From positions 186,001-250,000 of the forward strand of contig NZ_JADLQX010000008.1 of NCBI RefSeq assembly GCF_015477605.1: DNA of 64,000 bases, read 5' to 3'. The notes under the pieces were generated by a model. That model ran no database searches. It was not told the origin of the DNA and saw only the letters and a list, made by a program, of their open reading frames with translations. Below, piece by piece: positions 16,494 through 23,248 of this stretch. Source of the stretch: Nocardia amamiensis (GTDB lineage: Bacteria > Actinomycetota > Actinomycetes > Mycobacteriales > Mycobacteriaceae). Numbering within the stretch: position 1 is the first letter of the stretch; each line of letters begins with the position of its first letter. The position numbers and the translations under genes are program-made.

Positions 16494-17690
16494 ATGACCG
16501 CGCCGATCGTGATCGTCGGAGCCGGCCTCGCCGGCCTGCGCACCGCGGAGGAACTGCGCCGCGCGGGTTACGACGGTGAGCTGGTGCTGGTGGGGGACGA
16601 GGCGCGATTGCCGTACGATCGCCCGCCGCTGTCCAAGCAGTTCGTGCGCGGCGAAACCGACGACACCACGTTGCGGCCGAGCGAGTTCTACGCCGAGAAA
16701 CGCATCGATGTGCGAGTGAGCACCGAAGCGGTCGGCGTCGATACCGACGCCCGCCGCGTTCACCTGGCCGATGGCAGCACGCTGGGCTACGGCCAGCTGA
16801 TCATCGCCACCGGCTTGCGCCCGCGCCGCCTGCCAGGCTTGCCGGATCTGCGGGGCGTGCACGTGCTGCGCGGCCACACCGACGCGGTCGCCCTGCGCGC
16901 CGATCTGGCCGACGCGGCGACCGCGCTGGTGATCGGCGCGGGATTCATCGGGTGTGAACTGGCGGCGAGCTTCCGTGCGAACGGCGTCGGGGTCGTCCTG
17001 GTCGAACCGCAGGCGACGCCGCTGGCCTCGGTGCTTGGCACACAGGTGGGCGAACTGATCGCGCGGATGCACCGCGCGGAAGGGGTCGACCTGCGCTGCG
17101 GGATCGGCCTGGACACCCTGTACGGCGACGACGCGGGCCGGGTCCGTGGTGCGCGGCTGTCCGATGGCTCGGAGATCGCCGCCGACCTCGTCGCGCTCGG
17201 GGTCGGCTCGCGGCCGGTGACCGAGTGGCTGAGCGACTCCGGGATCGCCCTCGCCGAGCCGTCGGCCGGTGGCGGGGTGCTCGCCGACGAGGTCGGGCGC
17301 ACCTCCGTGGCAGGCGTCTGGGCGGTCGGCGATGTCGCGGCCTGGCTGCACGAGACCGGATCGCGCAAACGGGTCGAGCATTGGACCAACGCGGGCGAAC
17401 AGGCCAAATTGCTCGCCTGCGCATTGCTCGGGGCCGCTCCCCCCACCGCGGCACGGGTGCCGTACTTCTGGAGCGACCAGTACGACGTCAAGATCCAGGC
17501 CCTCGGCACCCCGAACGCCACCGACGACGTCCACGTCGTCTCCGACGACGGCCGGAAATTCCTCGCGTACTACTCCCAGGCGGGCACTCTCACCGGCGTG
17601 GTCGGCGCGGGCATGACCGCCCAGGTGATGAAGGCCCGCGCCAAGATCGCCGCGGGCGCGCCGATAACCGAACTGCTCACGCCGAGCTGA
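16494..17690 (+). CDS. NAD(P)H-dependent ferredoxin/rhodocoxin reductase
   Basis: The 398-residue FAD protein belongs to the oxygenase-coupled NADH-ferredoxin reductase family (ThcD, PdR). FAD motif GAGLAGLR is at residue 9, DRPPLSK near 42, the NAD Rossmann motif GAGFIGCE near 150, and the second FAD motif VWAVGDVA near 280. It passes electrons from NAD(P)H to a ferredoxin that serves a cytochrome P450 or dioxygenase; neither partner is nearby. GGGATG precedes the ATG. A truncated tetR abuts its 3' end. Confidence 0.9.
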   Translation: MTAPIVIVGAGLAGLRTAEELRRAGYDGELVLVGDEARLPYDRPPLSKQFVRGETDDTTLRPSEFYAEKRIDVRVSTEAVGVDTDARRVHLADGSTLGYGQLIIATGLRPRRLPGLPDLRGVHVLRGHTDAVALRADLADAATALVIGAGFIGCELAASFRANGVGVVLVEPQATPLASVLGTQVGELIARMHRAEGVDLRCGIGLDTLYGDDAGRVRGARLSDGSEIAADLVALGVGSRPVTEWLSDSGIALAEPSAGGGVLADEVGRTSVAGVWAVGDVAAWLHETGSRKRVEHWTNAGEQAKLLACALLGAAPPTAARVPYFWSDQYDVKIQALGTPNATDDVHVVSDDGRKFLAYYSQAGTLTGVVGAGMTAQVMKARAKIAAGAPITELLTPS

Positions 17691-17691
17691 G

Positions 17692-17936
17692 GACACGATC
17701 GGGCCGCGATCGAATCTCACTCTGGCCAGGGCTCCGCCCACCTGGCCGGGCGGCAGGCCCGCCAAGTCGGGCAGTTCTAGGTCCAGATGGGCTGCGCTGG
17801 CAAACAGCTGCTGTTTGCTGCCGTAGTAGGGCATCACCATGGATGGATCGATGCCCGCGTCGGCGGCTATGGCCCGGATTGTCGTGCGGTCGTACCTGTC
17901 GGCGGCGAACCGTTCCCGGGCAGCATCCAGGACCAC
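17692..17936 (-). pseudogene. Truncated TetR-family regulator (N-terminal HTH only)
   Basis: From GTG at 17936 the frame reads a normal TetR N-terminus (VLDAARERFAADRYDRTTIR, then GIDPSMVMPYYGSKQQLF) for about 80 residues. Homology stops where the ferredoxin reductase gene ends. The ligand-binding C-terminal half is missing, and beyond 17692 the frame is antisense to that gene. A stop codon lies just before the first family residues. The fragment could still bind DNA but not sense a ligand in the usual way. Confidence 0.65.
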
Positions 17937-17963
17937 CGCCTTGTCTCTGTCGATGGCCTCCTC

Positions 17964-18067
17964 ATGTCAACACAGTAGGCCAACACAAGTTGGCCCACAA
18001 CTGTTGACATATCTGTGGTCACGGGCGCATGCTTATGTCAACAAACGTTGGCCAATAGATGTTGGCC
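17964..18067. promoter_or_regulatory. Cluster of TetR-type operators between truncated tetR and the 18.1-kb gene
   Basis: A nested palindrome has outer arms ATGTCAACA (17964-17972) / TGTTGACAT (18002-18010) and inner arms GGCCAAC (17978-17984) / GTTGGCC (17989-17995), almost concentric. The same elements recur downstream: ATGTCAACA at 18035-18043, GTTGGCC at 18047-18053 within CGTTGGCCAA, and GTTGGCC at 18061-18067. The array ends 26 bp before the ATG at 18093. Confidence 0.7.
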
Positions 18068-18092
18068 TGGTTCGAGACAAGGAGCGCTGATC

Positions 18093-18845
18093 ATGCACAT
18101 CGTGAACGAACACCTCAACCCGAGCACCGCACCACTGGTCGAGCCCAGCGCCACCGGGTATCTGCTGCTCGCGGCCGAGGTCGACCGGCGGCCGATGTTC
18201 CTGCCCCCCAGCCGCGTCAAGGCTCGCCTGATCCGCGAGACCAAGGCGGCGGCGGCGGAACTCGAACAGCTCCCGGAGGTAGTGCGCGCCACGGTGTTCC
18301 AGGGATTCGCCCACCTGATTTTCGGAGAGGATCACGCTCTTTTGCGCCGTGCGGTCGCGGCGGGTCAGCTGCGGCGTGCCCGCTACGACCTTGTGATTCT
18401 CGTCGAGGTCATCGACCCGGCGGCGGTCGATGTGCTGCGCCGTCACGCCGCCTACCGGCGACTGTCCGGTCTGGTGGAGGCTGCGGCCCGCCGCACCTTC
18501 GAGGTCGCCGCCGACAACCCGCGCAACATGGGCGATGTCGACGCGACACGGCAGGGAGTGTTTCTGTTCAACTTCTTCTACGGCCAGGACGAGAAGGAAC
18601 TCGTCCCGGTCTGGGAGTACACAGCTGGATGGTGGGGGGTCAACACGGGTCTGGACAACTCCCGAGTCATGCGGCCACTCGAGGGGGAACCCCGTGACTA
18701 CGGCATTATCAACCACTGCCGATGGGATCGGCTGCGCGATGTAGCGCCAAAGATGATCTTCCGGCCGTCGTTTCGCCGGTTCGTCCTCGCCAACTTCGCC
18801 GCCAACAACATCTCCGCACAGCCCACCCTCTACCGGCTGGCATAA
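18093..18845 (+). CDS. Conserved protein of unknown function
   Basis: This 250-residue soluble protein has a high content of Arg, Ala and Val and no signal peptide. I recognise no family. Notable parts are an N-terminal beta-rich region (TGYLLLAAEVDRRPMFLPPS), a central basic helical region, an aromatic patch (FLFNFFYGQDEKELVPVWEY, then TAGWWGVNTGLDNS) and a C-terminal CRWDRLRDVAP. Codon use is typical of the host. An operator cluster upstream and a neighbouring tetR remnant suggest it was the target of that repressor. AAGGAG lies 10 nt before the ATG. Confidence 0.6.
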   Translation: MHIVNEHLNPSTAPLVEPSATGYLLLAAEVDRRPMFLPPSRVKARLIRETKAAAAELEQLPEVVRATVFQGFAHLIFGEDHALLRRAVAAGQLRRARYDLVILVEVIDPAAVDVLRRHAAYRRLSGLVEAAARRTFEVAADNPRNMGDVDATRQGVFLFNFFYGQDEKELVPVWEYTAGWWGVNTGLDNSRVMRPLEGEPRDYGIINHCRWDRLRDVAPKMIFRPSFRRFVLANFAANNISAQPTLYRLA

Positions 18846-19110
18846 ACCCTTGGCCGAAACTGCGGGCAGTACCCTCTCGATCTCGGCGCCGTAGTCGATC
18901 ACAGCCGGACCTACCGCCAGGTTCCGCCCCAGCTCCCCAGGTGGTTCCCCAACCAAAGGAGGCCGGTCCAGGCCCGGTCCTGTCGACTCTTTCTGTCTGC
19001 GGCCTCGCCTGCCAAGCGTGGGGCTAGCCCTGGGCTTTCATCGCGAGTGACCGAGGATCGCGTGTCGTGAACAAGAAAAAACTCGAGCGGCACGTCTCGC
19101 GGGACCTGCA

Positions 19111-19256
19111 CGCAATCCTGTGTCATCGACTCGCACGGCCTGAAGACACTCAGAGGCGGGGGAGCGCCGACGCGGGGCATGGCCGCAATCGTGTGTCACC
19201 CGACTAGTGCGGCCTGAAGACGCGGAGAGGCGGAGGAGCGAGGCGGGACAGCGGCT
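19111..19256. repeat. 73-bp imperfect tandem repeat upstream of the racemase-like gene
   Basis: CGCAATC at 19111 and 19184 starts two copies of a 73-bp unit that share GTGTCA, CGGCCTGAAGAC, AGAGGCGG and GGAGCG blocks. The rest of the 18846-19272 gap shows no gene I can support. Confidence 0.7.
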
Positions 19257-19272
19257 GTAATACGGTGGTCCG

Positions 19273-20034
19273 GTGATCGTCGCGCTCATCGACTCGGGTC
19301 TGGGGTTGCTGCCCACCTCCGCTTGGTTGCGTAAGTTGCGGCCGGATGTGGATCTGCTGCTGCAATTGGACCCGGATGGCGCGCCGTGGGGGCCGAAGCC
19401 GGAGGAGTGGGTGGTCGAGCGCGTGGTGGAGGCCGCGCGGACTTCCCTTCGCTCGGGCGCCGAGGTGATCGTCCTGCCGTGCAACACCGCCAGCGTCACG
19501 GCGCTGGAGCATGTCCGCGCGGAAGTCGGGCCCGGCGTTCCGGTGATCGGCACCGTGCCCGCGATCAAGCCCGCGGCCGCCGTGTGCCGCTCGGTAGCGG
19601 TCTGGGCCACCGCCGCGACCACGGCGAGCCGGTATCAGGCCGATCTGATCGCGAAGTTCGGCGGCGATGCCGAGGTGGTCGGCGTCGCATGCCATGGGCT
19701 GGCGGACGCGATCGATCGCGGCGACTTGGCGGCGGCCGGCGACGCGATCGCAGGCGCCGCCGCACGGACTCCGGCGGGTGTGGCGGGTGTGGTACTCGGC
19801 TGTACGCACTATCCGCTGGTCACCGATGCGATCGTGGCCGCACTCCCGGACGGTGTGCGCCTCTTCGACAGCGCGCAAGCGGTTGCCGCGCAGACCGTTC
19901 GGCGCATCGAGGCGCTCGGTCGCCCGAGCACCGGGAACGGCGAGGTCCGGGTACTGAACAGCGGCCGGCCGGGCGCGCTGCCCGCCAGCGCGGCGGCTTT
20001 CGAGTCGGGCCGCGCTCTAGGCGCGCAGGGGTGA
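19273..20034 (+). CDS. Glutamate racemase-like protein (Asp/Glu racemase superfamily)
   Basis: This 253-residue protein keeps the marks of cofactor-independent MurI-type racemases: LIDSGLG at residue 5, the first catalytic Cys in LPCNTAS near 74, and the second in GCTHYPL near 176. MurI supplies D-Glu for peptidoglycan. The GG after DSGLG is replaced by LL and the sequence is divergent, so it may be a second, specialised racemase. A GTG start with weak upstream GGTGG was used. It stands alone behind a tandem repeat. Confidence 0.7.
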   Translation: MIVALIDSGLGLLPTSAWLRKLRPDVDLLLQLDPDGAPWGPKPEEWVVERVVEAARTSLRSGAEVIVLPCNTASVTALEHVRAEVGPGVPVIGTVPAIKPAAAVCRSVAVWATAATTASRYQADLIAKFGGDAEVVGVACHGLADAIDRGDLAAAGDAIAGAAARTPAGVAGVVLGCTHYPLVTDAIVAALPDGVRLFDSAQAVAAQTVRRIEALGRPSTGNGEVRVLNSGRPGALPASAAAFESGRALGAQG

Positions 20035-20143
20035 ACGCCTAGCCGCTCACCAGCGCAGGCAAAGCCGAAGGGCGGTTCGATAGCCACGCGGCCGTGGCCT
20101 GGAGCCGAGCCCGCTGAGGCCGGATGGAACGGAGGGTTGTCCG

Positions 20144-20884
20144 ATGACCGAGGTGGCGGTGAGCGCTGGGGATGTGCAGGCGGCTCTGCGGGCGATCGCG
20201 AACCCGGCCGACGCGGTGCATTTGCAACGGTTCTTCAAGACCGGGCCGGGGGAGTACGGCGAGGGTGACGTGTTCATCGGCGTCCGAGTGCCCGCGAGCC
20301 GAGGTGTCGCGAAACGCTTCGCGGGGCTTGCGCTCGACGAGATCGATCGGCTGCTCGACAGCGCGGTGCACGAAGATCGCTTCGCCGGACTGGTCATCCT
20401 GAACATGCGATTCGCCGCGGCGTCCAAGCCGCGCACCTTCGACGACGCCGCCCGCGCCGCCATGGTGGAGCTATACCTGGCGGCGGTACGCCGCGGCCGG
20501 GTGAACAACTGGGACCTCGTCGACGTGTCGGCCGAGAACATCGTCGGTCCGTGGTTGCTGGACAAACCCCGCGATCTGCTCTTCCAGCTGGCACAGGCCG
20601 ATTCGCTGTGGGAGCGGCGGGTGGCCGTGCTGTCCACGTTCGCGTTCATCAAGGCGGGCGACGCCTCCACCACGTTCGAGTTGAGTGAACTATTGCTCGA
20701 TGACCGGCGCGACCTGATCCAGAAGGCGGTGGGCTGGATGCTGCGCGAAATCGGCAAGCGCGTCGACCGAGCTCTGCTGACCGGCTTCCTCGACGAGCAC
20801 GCCACGGCCATGGGACGCACCGCGCTGAGCTACGCGACCGAGCATTTGCCGCCCGAACTCCGCGCCGATTACCGCGCTCGATAA
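20144..20884 (+). CDS. AlkD-like DNA alkylation repair protein
   Basis: The 246-residue HEAT-repeat DNA glycosylase excises bulky or positively charged alkylated bases (N3- and N7-alkylpurines) without base flipping. The diagnostic VNNWDLVD near residue 122 carries the catalytic Trp and Asp of AlkD, and helical repeats follow to the C-terminus (KAVGWMLREIGKR). Length fits the family (about 230-240). GGAGGG lies upstream of the ATG. It is convergent with kshB. Confidence 0.85.
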   Translation: MTEVAVSAGDVQAALRAIANPADAVHLQRFFKTGPGEYGEGDVFIGVRVPASRGVAKRFAGLALDEIDRLLDSAVHEDRFAGLVILNMRFAAASKPRTFDDAARAAMVELYLAAVRRGRVNNWDLVDVSAENIVGPWLLDKPRDLLFQLAQADSLWERRVAVLSTFAFIKAGDASTTFELSELLLDDRRDLIQKAVGWMLREIGKRVDRALLTGFLDEHATAMGRTALSYATEHLPPELRADYRAR

Positions 20885-20924
20885 CTCGGCCACGCAAGCC
20901 GGAACACGGTTCGCGGCCGGGCGC

Positions 20925-21980
20925 TCAGAACTGGATCTTGAGGTGATCGGTCACGGGGTGCGCCTGGCAGCCGAGAATGTAGCCGTTCTCGATGTCTTCG
21001 GGATCGAGGATTTCGGCATTGTCCATTTCGACCTTGCCCTCCAGCACCGTGCACGCGCACGATCCGCATTCGCCTTCCTGGCAGGAATACGGCACGTCCA
21101 AGCCCTTGGCCAGCATGATGTCCACCAGGGTTTGCTTGCGCGGCCACTTCAGCTCGTGCACCTCGCCGTCGAGTTCCACTTCGACGGTCGCCGCGTCGGC
21201 GGCATCCTCGTCGGACACCTCGACCGGCGCCTGGTCGGCGAACGGGTCCCCGGCGAGCGAGTTGAACACCTCGGCGTGCGTGCGTGACCGCGGCACGCCC
21301 AGCTGCGCGAGCGCGTCGTGCACCCGGTCCATGAACGGCTTCGGCCCGCACATGAACGCGTCGTAGCCCCGATACGGCGCGACGAGGGTGGCCAGCGCAT
21401 CGGCCGTCGGCAACCCCTGCAGATACTCCAGCCAGTGGATCACGATGAGCCGCTGCGGGTGCTTGTCCGCCAGCTCGCGCAGCTCACCGGCGAAGATCAC
21501 CGATTCGTGGTCGCGGTTGGCGTAGACCAGGACGATGCGGCCGGTGCCGCGCGCGAGCGCCGACTTCAGGATGGACATCACCGGTGTGATGCCGCTGCCC
21601 GCGCCGAACAGCAGCAGATCGTCATCCAGGTCCTTGGGCGTGAAAACGCCAGAGGGCGGGAGCACTTCGATCTGGTCGCCCGCTTTCACGTTGTCGCACA
21701 CCCAATTCGACCCATAGCCGCCATCGGTCCGCTTGACGGTGACCTTCGGGCGGTCGTCGGTGTAGGGCGAGCTGGCCAGCGAATAGCACCGGGCCACCGA
21801 GCCGGTCCGGTCACTGGGGATGCGCAGCGTGAGGAACTGCCCCGGCTGGTAGCGGAACTTCTCGGTCAGTTCGTCGGGGACGTCGAAGACCAGCGAGCAG
21901 GTGTCGGCCGTCTCGGCGATCACCGCGGACACCCGCAGCACGACCGAGCGGGAGCCGTGCGGAACCTCGACAGTGGTCAT
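20925..21980 (-). CDS. kshB: 3-ketosteroid 9-alpha-hydroxylase reductase-type flavoprotein (KshB-like)
   Basis: The 351-residue protein has an FAD domain (RCYSLASSP near residue 65), an NAD(P) domain (GAGSGITP near 120, CGPKPFM near 210) and a C-terminal plant-type [2Fe-2S] domain (CQEGECGSCAC near 300 and a fourth Cys in LGCQ). It moves electrons from NADH to Rieske oxygenases, in particular KshA, which opens the steroid B ring. Closest relatives are KshB/Rv3571 (HmpA). GAGAGGA precedes the ATG at 21980. A KstR-type box lies 21 nt upstream, which supports a role in steroid degradation. No kshA is in this window. Confidence 0.85.
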   Translation of the reverse strand: MTTVEVPHGSRSVVLRVSAVIAETADTCSLVFDVPDELTEKFRYQPGQFLTLRIPSDRTGSVARCYSLASSPYTDDRPKVTVKRTDGGYGSNWVCDNVKAGDQIEVLPPSGVFTPKDLDDDLLLFGAGSGITPVMSILKSALARGTGRIVLVYANRDHESVIFAGELRELADKHPQRLIVIHWLEYLQGLPTADALATLVAPYRGYDAFMCGPKPFMDRVHDALAQLGVPRSRTHAEVFNSLAGDPFADQAPVEVSDEDAADAATVEVELDGEVHELKWPRKQTLVDIMLAKGLDVPYSCQEGECGSCACTVLEGKVEMDNAEILDPEDIENGYILGCQAHPVTDHLKIQF

Positions 21981-22001
21981 GTCGTCCTCTCGAACCAAAA
22001 T

Positions 22002-22015
22002 TAGAACGTGTTACA
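22002..22015. promoter_or_regulatory. KstR-type palindrome upstream of kshB
   Basis: TAGAACGTGTTACA fits TnnAACnnGTTnnA, the KstR operator pattern of mycobacterial cholesterol genes, exactly. It lies 21 bp before the kshB ATG, where a bound repressor would block transcription. Confidence 0.7.
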
Positions 22016-22018
22016 GTT

Positions 22019-22969
22019 TTATCGTACGTCGGGCGTCGCCTGCCGGACAAGCTGGGCTTCCAGACCGGCGATCAGCACGTCCATGCCGAAGTCGTACGAG
22101 TACCGGCCGCGCAGGTCGCCGATGTATCGGGTGGCCCGCTCGACGACAGGAGGCAGGGTGACGTCGGCCGGTGCGGACCGGTCCCTGGGGTTCACCCGGC
22201 TGCGGCCGAAGAGGTAGGTGTGGATGGTCGCGTAGGCGGCGAGGACGTTGCGGTCGTCGAAGCCCGCTTCGGCCAGGATGTCCATGACCGCGGCGATAAG
22301 GTCCAGCTGCTTGCCGAGCATCTGCTCGATCAGGATGTCGCCGAGGCCGGGGTGCTTGCGCAGCTTCTCGTCGATCTGGTCGACGAGGTCGCGCAGCCGG
22401 TGCTGCCACGAACCGGCTTCGGGCGGTGGCGTGCGGACGCCGGTGAGTGCCGCGCTGGCGACCAGGTCGAGGAGCTCGCGTTTGTCGGCGACGTAGTAGT
22501 ACGGCGCCATGGGCGAGACGCCGAGTTCGCGGGAAAGCCGCCGCATCGACAGTTTTTCCACGCCGTCCTGGCGGACCACCCGCAGTGCGGCCTCGACGAT
22601 CTCGGACTCCGACAGTGTTTGATTCGTGGTGCTCCCGGGCCCTCCGTGGTTACGCAAGCTTCCGCCTCCGGGCCTGATCCTCGCACCACTGTGTTTGATT
22701 CGCGGCGCTCCCGGGCCCTCTGTGGTTACGCAAGCTTCCGCCTCCGGGCCTGACGCTCGCACCGCGTGTGCTGCCGCCCCCGTTCGCCTGCATTCGTCCG
22801 ACTCCCATGCCACCTCTACCGCTGCGGGGCGTATGTCGCCCGTCACATTCTGTTCAGCTGCTTGCCACCCGAAGTCTAGAGCGCCGCGTCCCGACCCCGG
22901 TCGCCGCGCGTTCGACTCGGCGCGGGTCCGGAACGCCGGTCGTCCGGACCGGCGACAGGCGGAATACAT
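22019..22969 (-). CDS. TetR-family regulator, start uncertain
   Basis: The core of about 195 residues is a normal TetR: HTH SEIVEAALRVVRQDG, then MRRLSRELGVSPMAPYYYVA, and a TetR_C-like ligand domain with the GQ-type helix (HPGLGDILIEQMLGKQLDL). The frame extends 120 residues further upstream, but 22615-22766 is a 76-bp tandem repeat translated in two frames, so that extension is probably not real protein. The true start may be a non-ATG codon near the repeat. It sits between kshB and mftA with a KstR-like box on each side and may bind both. It does not resemble MftR. Confidence 0.7.
   Translation of the reverse strand: MYSACRRSGRPAFRTRAESNARRPGSGRGALDFGWQAAEQNVTGDIRPAAVEVAWESDECRRTGAAAHAVRASGPEAEACVTTEGPGAPRIKHSGARIRPGGGSLRNHGGPGSTTNQTLSESEIVEAALRVVRQDGVEKLSMRRLSRELGVSPMAPYYYVADKRELLDLVASAALTGVRTPPPEAGSWQHRLRDLVDQIDEKLRKHPGLGDILIEQMLGKQLDLIAAVMDILAEAGFDDRNVLAAYATIHTYLFGRSRVNPRDRSAPADVTLPPVVERATRYIGDLRGRYSYDFGMDVLIAGLEAQLVRQATPDVR
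22615..22766. repeat. 76-bp tandem direct repeat at the 5' end of the tetR gene
   Basis: Copies at 22615-22690 and 22691-22766 begin GTGTTTGATTCG and share CTCCCGGGCCCTC, TGGTTACGCAAGCTTCC and GCCTCCGGGCCTGA with few changes. Because 76 is not a multiple of three, the second copy is read in a different frame from the first. Confidence 0.85.
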
Positions 22970-22989
22970 CCGGTCGCCCGCCGAATGAG

Positions 22990-23003
22990 TGAAACATGTT
23001 CCA
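22990..23003. promoter_or_regulatory. KstR-like palindrome upstream of mftA
   Basis: TGAAACATGTTCCA fits TnnAACnnGTTnnA exactly and shares extra bases with the box before kshB (consensus TRRAACRTGTTMCA). It lies 84 bp before the mftA ATG and 21 bp beyond the longest start of the tetR gene. A second palindrome, GTCAGCTGATGAC, follows at 23008-23020. Confidence 0.6.
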
Positions 23004-23086
23004 TTTTGTCAGCTGATGACGTTATCGTGTGAGCGCGGACCGCACCGGCGGACCCGCGCAACCGATCGTCCCCAGCGGAGGTAGGC

Positions 23087-23236
23087 ATGCCGGAATACGG
23101 ATCAATCGGACACGGCGACACGGACAACACCGGGCCGGTGGAGACCGCCGCCGCGCGGTCGGCCGAGGAGATGCCGCTGGTCGAGGAGAGCCTCATCGAA
23201 GAGGTGTCCATCGACGGTATGTGCGGCGTCTACTGA
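23087..23236 (+). CDS. mftA: Mycofactocin precursor peptide MftA
   Basis: This 49-residue peptide ends with the invariant core IDGMCGVY, whose last Val-Tyr is decarboxylated and cross-linked by MftC to form the redox cofactor mycofactocin. The acidic leader segment (PLVEESLIEEVS) is the part bound by MftB. GGAGGT lies about 4 nt before the ATG. The next gene starts 12 nt after its stop. It is too small for many gene finders. Confidence 0.95.
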   Translation: MPEYGSIGHGDTDNTGPVETAAARSAEEMPLVEESLIEEVSIDGMCGVY

Positions 23237-23248
23237 GGGCGGCCGACG

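Noticed and set aside
16452..17691. Extension of the truncated TetR into a 494-codon protein
   Set aside because: Beyond 17692 the frame is antisense to the ferredoxin reductase and the sequence loses all TetR character.
22019..22969. Calling the TetR next to mftA MftR
   Set aside because: The HTH and ligand domain do not resemble MftR as I know it, and the gene is transcribed away from mftA.
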